A stretch of DNA of 16,340 bases from CAZFDT01 sp964518335 (GTDB lineage Bacteria > Planctomycetota > Phycisphaerae > Phycisphaerales > Phycisphaeraceae), in NCBI GenBank assembly GCA_964518335.1, contig CAZFDT010000105.1, positions 1 through 16,340 on the forward strand, read 5' to 3'. A program made the position numbers and the translations under genes. Below are positions 13,287-16,340 of the stretch, in pieces. Every line of letters starts with the position of its first letter. The first letter of the stretch is position 1. The notes below the pieces were generated by a model. That model saw only the letters and a program-made list of their open reading frames with translations. It made no database searches and was not told where the DNA came from.

Positions 13287-14186
13287 ATGCCCCGCCGCAC
13301 CTCATCCCGACGTCGCACCGGCCCGACCGCTGCACTTGTCCCATTACCGTCCCGGCCGCGCGACGGGCACAAGGGCACGTTCGGCACCGTCATCGTCGTC
13401 GGCGGCTGCCCCACCATGGTCGGCGCCCCGGCCTTGTGCTCCGCGGCGGCCTTCCGCGCCGGCGCGGGACTGGTCAAACTCGCCACGCTCGCCCAGGTGC
13501 TGCCCCACGCGCTGACTATCGAGCCCGGCGCGACGGGAATTGTCCTGCTGGGCCGCACGCGCGAGGACCTGCGCCTGCTCGATCGCGCCGACCCTGACGC
13601 ACGGGCCGTGCTGGCGGTGGGCCCGGGCATGGGCGATGCCTGGCCGATGACGCTGGTGACGTCGCTGTTGCGCGGCCCGCGCCCGGTCGTGCTCGACGCT
13701 GACGGGCTTAATCGGCTGGCCGCGTTCGGTCGGCCGCGACTGGGCGACGCGCCGCTGGTGATGACGCCCCACCCCGGCGAGTTCCGCCGCCTGGCCCAGC
13801 CGCTGGGCATCGCTGCCGACCCGACCAACGTGAAGCAGCGTCCCCAGGCCGCCGCTGCACTGGCCCAGGCCCACCGCGCCGTCGTCGTGCTCAAAGGCTA
13901 CCGCACCGTCGTCAGCGACGGCACGCGCCGCTACATCAACACCACCGGCAACCCCGCTCTGGCCACCGCCGGCAGCGGCGACGTGCTCACAGGCGTCATC
14001 GCCGCTCTCCTGGCCCAGGGCATGGCCCCCTTCGACGCCGCCGCCCTGGGCGCCTACCTGCACGGCCTGGCGGGCGATATGTGGGCAGAGTACTGCGGAC
14101 CGTCGGGCCTGACGGCGAGAGACTTGGCGTTGCAGTTGCCATCCGCGATTGAAAAACGCCGCAACGCTGAAACGCCAAGACGCTAA
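13287..14186 (+). CDS. nnrD: ADP/ATP-dependent NAD(P)H-hydrate dehydratase (YjeF C-terminal domain)
   Basis: A 299-residue ribokinase-fold enzyme that dehydrates (S)-NAD(P)HX back to NAD(P)H at the cost of a nucleotide. Family motifs: DGHKGTFGTVIVVGG (26-40), VGPGMG (111-116), VLDADGLN (135-142), MTPHPGEF (159-166) and NPALATAGSGDVLTG (222-236) with catalytic Asp232. It lies 1 base after the transglutaminase gene, so it is translationally linked to it, and shares a transcription unit with its functional partner nnrE. The last 10 or so residues (EKRRNAETPRR) are encoded by an 8-bp tandem repeat array and are unlike the family's usual end, so the C-terminus may have been altered by repeat insertion. 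Confidence 0.93.
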   Translation: MPRRTSSRRRTGPTAALVPLPSRPRDGHKGTFGTVIVVGGCPTMVGAPALCSAAAFRAGAGLVKLATLAQVLPHALTIEPGATGIVLLGRTREDLRLLDRADPDARAVLAVGPGMGDAWPMTLVTSLLRGPRPVVLDADGLNRLAAFGRPRLGDAPLVMTPHPGEFRRLAQPLGIAADPTNVKQRPQAAAALAQAHRAVVVLKGYRTVVSDGTRRYINTTGNPALATAGSGDVLTGVIAALLAQGMAPFDAAALGAYLHGLAGDMWAEYCGPSGLTARDLALQLPSAIEKRRNAETPRR

Positions 14187-14250
14187 AACCGGATGCGCAT
14201 CCGTATGCCATCTCTGGGTATCGCGTTTTGGCATGAGGGCGTTCTGCGTT
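14155..14250. repeat. Inverted array of AACGC units between convergent genes
   Basis: On the plus strand AACGCC, AACGCT, AACGCC and GACGCT start at 14155, 14163, 14171 and 14179, an exact 8-base period. Facing copies of the complement GCGTT start at 14223, 14239 and 14246. Between them lie the 12-bp palindrome GGATGCGCATCC (14191-14202) and ATGCCA/TGGCAT arms (14205-14210, 14229-14234). The array overlaps the stop codons of nnrD and of the mutarotase gene. It may act as a bidirectional transcription barrier or be a dispersed genomic repeat. Confidence 0.55.
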
Positions 14251-14704
14251 ACCTCCCCCCGGGCATCACCACGCCTATCGTCAGCAGCAGGTTCGCATAA
14301 ATCCGCTGGTCGGCGGTCGCGATCGTCAGCGCCACGTCCTCGCCGCCCGCGGCGTCGTAGAACGCAAAACGCTCGATCGGGTCGAGCGTCACGCCAACCT
14401 TCGCCTTCTCGAGAATCGCGCGGAACTCCGCCCAGATCGGCGGATCGGCGTCGAGAGCGTAAGGCCCCGTCGTGGCGTACTGCATCACGGCCGCGGCCTC
14501 GATCGGGATCGCGCTGACCAGCGCCTCGAGCGCTTGCGTGCAGCTCACCACGCCAGGCATCAGGTTGAGGTTGACCAGCCGCGCGTGGCGGCCCATCCGC
14601 GTCGAGGCGGGATAGTTTCCGTCAGCGATGAGCACCTTCGAGCTGTGCCCCGCCCGGCCGAGCGCTTCGAGGATCTGCGGGTGCAGGAGTGTGGATTTGA
14701 GCAT
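14249..14704 (-). CDS. RbsD/FucU-family sugar mutarotase, FucU-like
   Basis: A 151-residue protein of the RbsD/FucU family, which interconverts anomers or ring forms of sugars such as fucose and ribose. Visible family features: LEALGRAGHSSKVLIADGNYP (residues 12-32) with His20 and Asp28, LMPGVVSCTQALEAL (48-62), IERFAFYDAA (110-119) and QRIYANLLLTIGVV (133-146). The last two blocks resemble L-fucose mutarotase FucU more than RbsD. The start is ATG 14704, with GGAG 9 bases upstream. It is the last gene of the minus-strand lipid block, 62 bases after a dehydratase stop and separated from it by a strong hairpin, so the grouping may not be functional. No fucose or ribose pathway gene is present. 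Confidence 0.87.
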   Translation of the reverse strand: MLKSTLLHPQILEALGRAGHSSKVLIADGNYPASTRMGRHARLVNLNLMPGVVSCTQALEALVSAIPIEAAAVMQYATTGPYALDADPPIWAEFRAILEKAKVGVTLDPIERFAFYDAAGGEDVALTIATADQRIYANLLLTIGVVMPGGR

Positions 14705-14732
14705 GGGGGAACTCTCCAGACGAGCGACCCAC

Positions 14733-14760
14733 GCCGCAGCCCCGAAGACGGGGCAGCGGC
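14733..14760. other. 12-bp intercistronic hairpin between the dehydratase and mutarotase genes
   Basis: GCCGCAGCCCCG (14733-14744) and CGGGGCAGCGGC (14749-14760) pair with a single A-A mismatch around a 4-base loop. Read on the plus strand, it is followed by GGGCTTTT, resembling a weak intrinsic terminator. Read on the minus strand, the coding direction here, no T-run follows, so it is more likely an mRNA-stabilising or attenuating stem. Confidence 0.55.
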
Positions 14761-14766
14761 GGGCTT

Positions 14767-15285
14767 TTAACTTCCGGGGGCGGGGGCGAATCCGCTCCGC
14801 GCGAGCAGGTCCATGAACTGGCTGGTGAAGACGAAATTGTGTTCGGGGAACGCCAGGCCGCGCATGTTCTGGTCGATGTGGCTGAACATCAAATCGATAG
14901 TCGCCATGGGCTGCAGTTGACCTGTGGCGCTGTCGATCAGTTCGACGAGGCCCGAGGTGGACGCGCCTGAGTCGTCGATGCGTTCGAGCGTGGCGGAGTA
15001 GCGGATGGTAGTGCCGGGGCGGGCCGTCGCCGAGAACATCGCCTTGCCGATCTTGGCGAGGATCACCTTCTCGCGGAAGTCGCGGGCGTGGCCGACGAGG
15101 ATGCCCGCGGTCTGGGCCATGCCCTCGATGACCAGCGTGTTGGGGAACACCGGGTCGGCGGGCTTGCCGTCGCGCGCGGCAAAGTGATCGTGCAGCACGT
15201 CCTCGGCCAGCGACACGTTCTTGATCGCCACCGAGCGAACAGCCTTGTCCAGCACGAGAATGCGGTCGATCCAGATCCAGCGCAT
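14767..15285 (-). CDS. Hot-dog-fold (3R)-hydroxyacyl-ACP dehydratase, FabZ/FabA-like
   Basis: A 172-residue member of the FabZ/FabA hot-dog family, paralogous to the FabZ-like protein encoded two genes upstream (both open MR-x-x-IDR-[IV]-L). The catalytic His34 is in HDHF and the acid Glu54 in LVIEGMAQTAG. His and Glu are 20 residues apart, not 14 as in typical FabZ, because AARDGKPAD is inserted where FabZ has FPGFP. The protein also has a C-terminal extension of about 30 residues (after LMFSHID). These enzymes remove water from beta-hydroxyacyl-ACP in fatty acid elongation. The start is ATG 15285; no ribosome-binding site is visible, and the upstream 112 bases form a long stem-loop. Its substrate chain type is unknown, and it may be a non-standard dehydratase. 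Confidence 0.82.
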   Translation of the reverse strand: MRWIWIDRILVLDKAVRSVAIKNVSLAEDVLHDHFAARDGKPADPVFPNTLVIEGMAQTAGILVGHARDFREKVILAKIGKAMFSATARPGTTIRYSATLERIDDSGASTSGLVELIDSATGQLQPMATIDLMFSHIDQNMRGLAFPEHNFVFTSQFMDLLARSGFAPAPGS

Positions 15286-15293
15286 GGTAGGAG

Positions 15294-15395
15294 TAGGGAC
15301 GAGGGAAGAGGGATGAGGGGGGGACGGTGATTGTGGACTTGGGGGGGGCGAGAGGGCAGGTGTGCTGAGCCCTCGTCCCTTTTCCCTCGTCCCTA
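15294..15395. repeat. 26-bp inverted repeat with G-rich loop between acp and the second dehydratase gene
   Basis: Arms at 15294-15319 and 15370-15395 are complementary over 26 bases except two positions, both of which would be G-U pairs in plus-strand RNA. Each arm is built from GGGACGAGGG-like units. The 50-base loop contains runs of seven and eight G (15317-15323 overlaps the arm end; 15341-15348). The repeat fills nearly all of the 112-base gap between two co-directional genes. It could be a dispersed palindromic element, an mRNA processing or stabilising stem, or a G-quadruplex former. Confidence 0.65.
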
Positions 15396-15397
15396 TA

Positions 15398-15781
15398 CTA
15401 CCCCAGCTTCGACTGCACGAACTTCACCACCGTGTCCACCGTGAACACGTCGGTGAAGTTCGTCACCGTGCGGTCGGCGTCGAAGGCGTCGAGGTCCGCG
15501 TGCGGCAGCCGTTTGCGCAGCTCCGCCATCCCCGCGTCGGTCACCTTCCCGCCCTGCACGTACTGCGGGTCCGTCAGCACGTTGTCCGGAATCATCTCGC
15601 TCTGGTCGATCTTGATTCCAAACGCCTTCTCCAGGCGAAACGTGATGTCCAGATAGTCGATCGACTCGGCGCCCAGATCGCCCGATAGCGTCGCCTGCGG
15701 CGTCACCTCGTCGTCATCCACGCCCAGCGCATCGACCAGCACCTGCTTGACCTTCTCGAACACGTCCTGTTGATCTGCCAT
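15398..15781 (-). CDS. Extended acyl carrier protein
   Basis: A 127-residue acyl carrier protein; ordinary ACPs have about 75-85 residues. Helix I (about 6-20) and the phosphopantetheine site are clear: LSGDLGAESIDYLDITFRLE (32-51) with Ser40 as the attachment residue, in AES where the usual motif is DSL. After the helix II segment (EKAFGIKI), about 45 extra residues (60-105, including LTDAGMAELRKRLP-like sequence) precede the final helix FTVDTVVKFVQSKLG. Extended ACPs of this sort are, to my knowledge, seen in planctomycete lipid clusters. It starts at ATG 15781, 12 bases after the FabZ-like stop, with only weak GAG ahead. It probably carries substrates for the two flanking dehydratases; whether it serves main or specialised lipids is unknown. 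Confidence 0.88.
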   Translation of the reverse strand: MADQQDVFEKVKQVLVDALGVDDDEVTPQATLSGDLGAESIDYLDITFRLEKAFGIKIDQSEMIPDNVLTDPQYVQGGKVTDAGMAELRKRLPHADLDAFDADRTVTNFTDVFTVDTVVKFVQSKLG

Positions 15782-15793
15782 GATCGCTCACTC

Positions 15794-16177
15794 TCAAGAT
15801 TGCACCAGCGGCGCCAGGATGAAGCGGCCCTGCACCGCGACACTGTCGTCCACGTGCCCCGCGCCCTTGAAATCGTACCGCCCCGCCGTCGCCTGCTGCA
15901 GCGTCACCTCGACGCGCAGGCTCTGGCCCGGACGGACCATGTTCCCGTACCGCACGTTGCGCACTTCCGCCAGCACCAGGTTCCCGTCGCACAAGCCCCG
16001 CTGCGCCACCAGTCGCCGACCCGCCTGCACCAGCGCCTCGAGCATCATCACCCCGGGAAGCACGGGAAAACCCGGGAAATGATCGCCCAAATACTCCTCC
16101 GCCGCCGTCACACTCTTCACGGCCACCAGGCGGTCGCCCTCCTGCTCCAGCACGCGATCAATCAGCTCGAAACGCAA
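15794..16177 (-). CDS. fabZ: FabZ-like (3R)-hydroxyacyl-ACP dehydratase
   Basis: A 127-residue single hot-dog enzyme with the textbook FabZ site: HFPGFPVLPGV (33-43) and Glu47, giving the 14-residue His-Glu spacing of characterised FabZ. It dehydrates beta-hydroxyacyl-ACP in type II fatty acid synthesis in the cytosol. The start codon is TTG at 16175-16177, supported by GGAAGG ending 7 bases upstream and by the family N-terminus (MRFELIDRVLE). It is slightly shorter than E. coli FabZ (151). First gene of the minus-strand lipid block, 12 bases before the ACP gene, with a good promoter candidate upstream. No ketosynthase or reductase is in the window; those may lie elsewhere. FabZ-family assignment is firm, a housekeeping role less so. 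Confidence 0.88.
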   Translation of the reverse strand: MRFELIDRVLEQEGDRLVAVKSVTAAEEYLGDHFPGFPVLPGVMMLEALVQAGRRLVAQRGLCDGNLVLAEVRNVRYGNMVRPGQSLRVEVTLQQATAGRYDFKGAGHVDDSVAVQGRFILAPLVQS

Positions 16178-16240
16178 TCCCTTGCCTTCCGTGGGGTGTC
16201 ACGGCCGGACCCTCACAGTCCGACGCTTATGAATCGCGTG

Positions 16241-16269
16241 AGTGTAGTCACCCCCCATCGCCCACGCAA
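16241..16269 (-). promoter_or_regulatory. Candidate promoter of the fabZ-acp operon
   Basis: On the minus strand TTGCGT (16264-16269) and TACACT (16241-16246) are separated by 17 bases, the best-formed promoter in the window. Transcription would start near 16233, leaving a leader of about 57 bases that includes the GGAAGG ribosome-binding site. The -35 hexamer lies only 25 bases from the inner terminal repeat of the putative insertion element. Confidence 0.5.
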
Positions 16270-16294
16270 ACCAGTTGCCCATGCGCTGTACCGG

Positions 16295-16336
16295 CTCGAT
16301 AGAAATGTCCTCATCATTGTCTCAATAGAAGTGTCC
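16295..16336 (-). repeat. Paired terminal repeats of a probable insertion element (right edge)
   Basis: Read on the minus strand, GGACACTTCTATTGAG (16321-16336) and GGACATTTCTATCGAG (16295-16310) are direct copies 26 bases apart. They match the left-edge pair (5-45) in inverted orientation. Both edges therefore look like the inward-facing ends of element copies lying outside the window. Confidence 0.5.
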
Positions 16337-16340
16337 TCTT

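Noticed and set aside
12716..13894. 392-residue minus-strand frame opposite the transglutaminase and nnrD genes
   Set aside because: Arg/Ser/Ala-rich composition, spans two well-supported genes, no motif.

Overview
The window is GC-rich bacterial chromosomal DNA, densely coding on both strands, with no tRNA, rRNA, CRISPR array or complete insertion sequence. The best guess at the source is a planctomycete-type bacterium (Phycisphaerae or relatives), probably from a metagenome. This rests on an unusually long acyl carrier protein set between two small hot-dog dehydratases, a Rho factor with a Gly/Lys-rich insert, and a conserved hypothetical of a type I associate with that group. It is inference; no marker RNA is present.

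Both window edges carry inward-facing, paired copies of a motif close to GGACACTTCTATCGAG. They look like the terminal repeats of an insertion element whose body lies outside, so the window is probably an assembly piece broken at element copies. Inside, the layout is: an isochorismatase-family hydrolase (-), divergent from a two-gene heterodimeric ABC exporter (+); an AbrB/Doc toxin-antitoxin pair whose toxin overlaps a small Rieske protein (+); panB (+); a PlsC-like acyltransferase with a long C-terminal extension (+); a 351-bp leader and rho (+); then nnrE, a BshC-like hypothetical, a secreted transglutaminase-like protein and nnrD (+). nnrD converges on a minus-strand block that reads, from the right edge inward, FabZ-like dehydratase, extended ACP, second dehydratase, and an RbsD/FucU-type mutarotase.

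Functionally this is mostly housekeeping: lipid synthesis (ACP, two dehydratases, acyltransferase), cofactor supply and repair (PanB makes a precursor of the pantetheine arm that ACP carries; NnrE and NnrD repair damaged NAD(P)H), transcription termination, export, and one accessory toxin-antitoxin module. Several genes are preceded by a -10-like hexamer (TACACT, TACAAT, TACGCT or CATAAT) ending only 6 to 9 bases before the start codon, suggesting leaderless transcripts. Other genes have ordinary Shine-Dalgarno sequences.

I found no clearly new multi-gene system. The most unusual items are the Rho with an altered RNA-binding domain, the lipid cluster with its 26-bp intercistronic stem, the 13-residue insertion in the Rieske cluster-binding loop, the leaderless promoter pattern and the split nnrE/nnrD operon.
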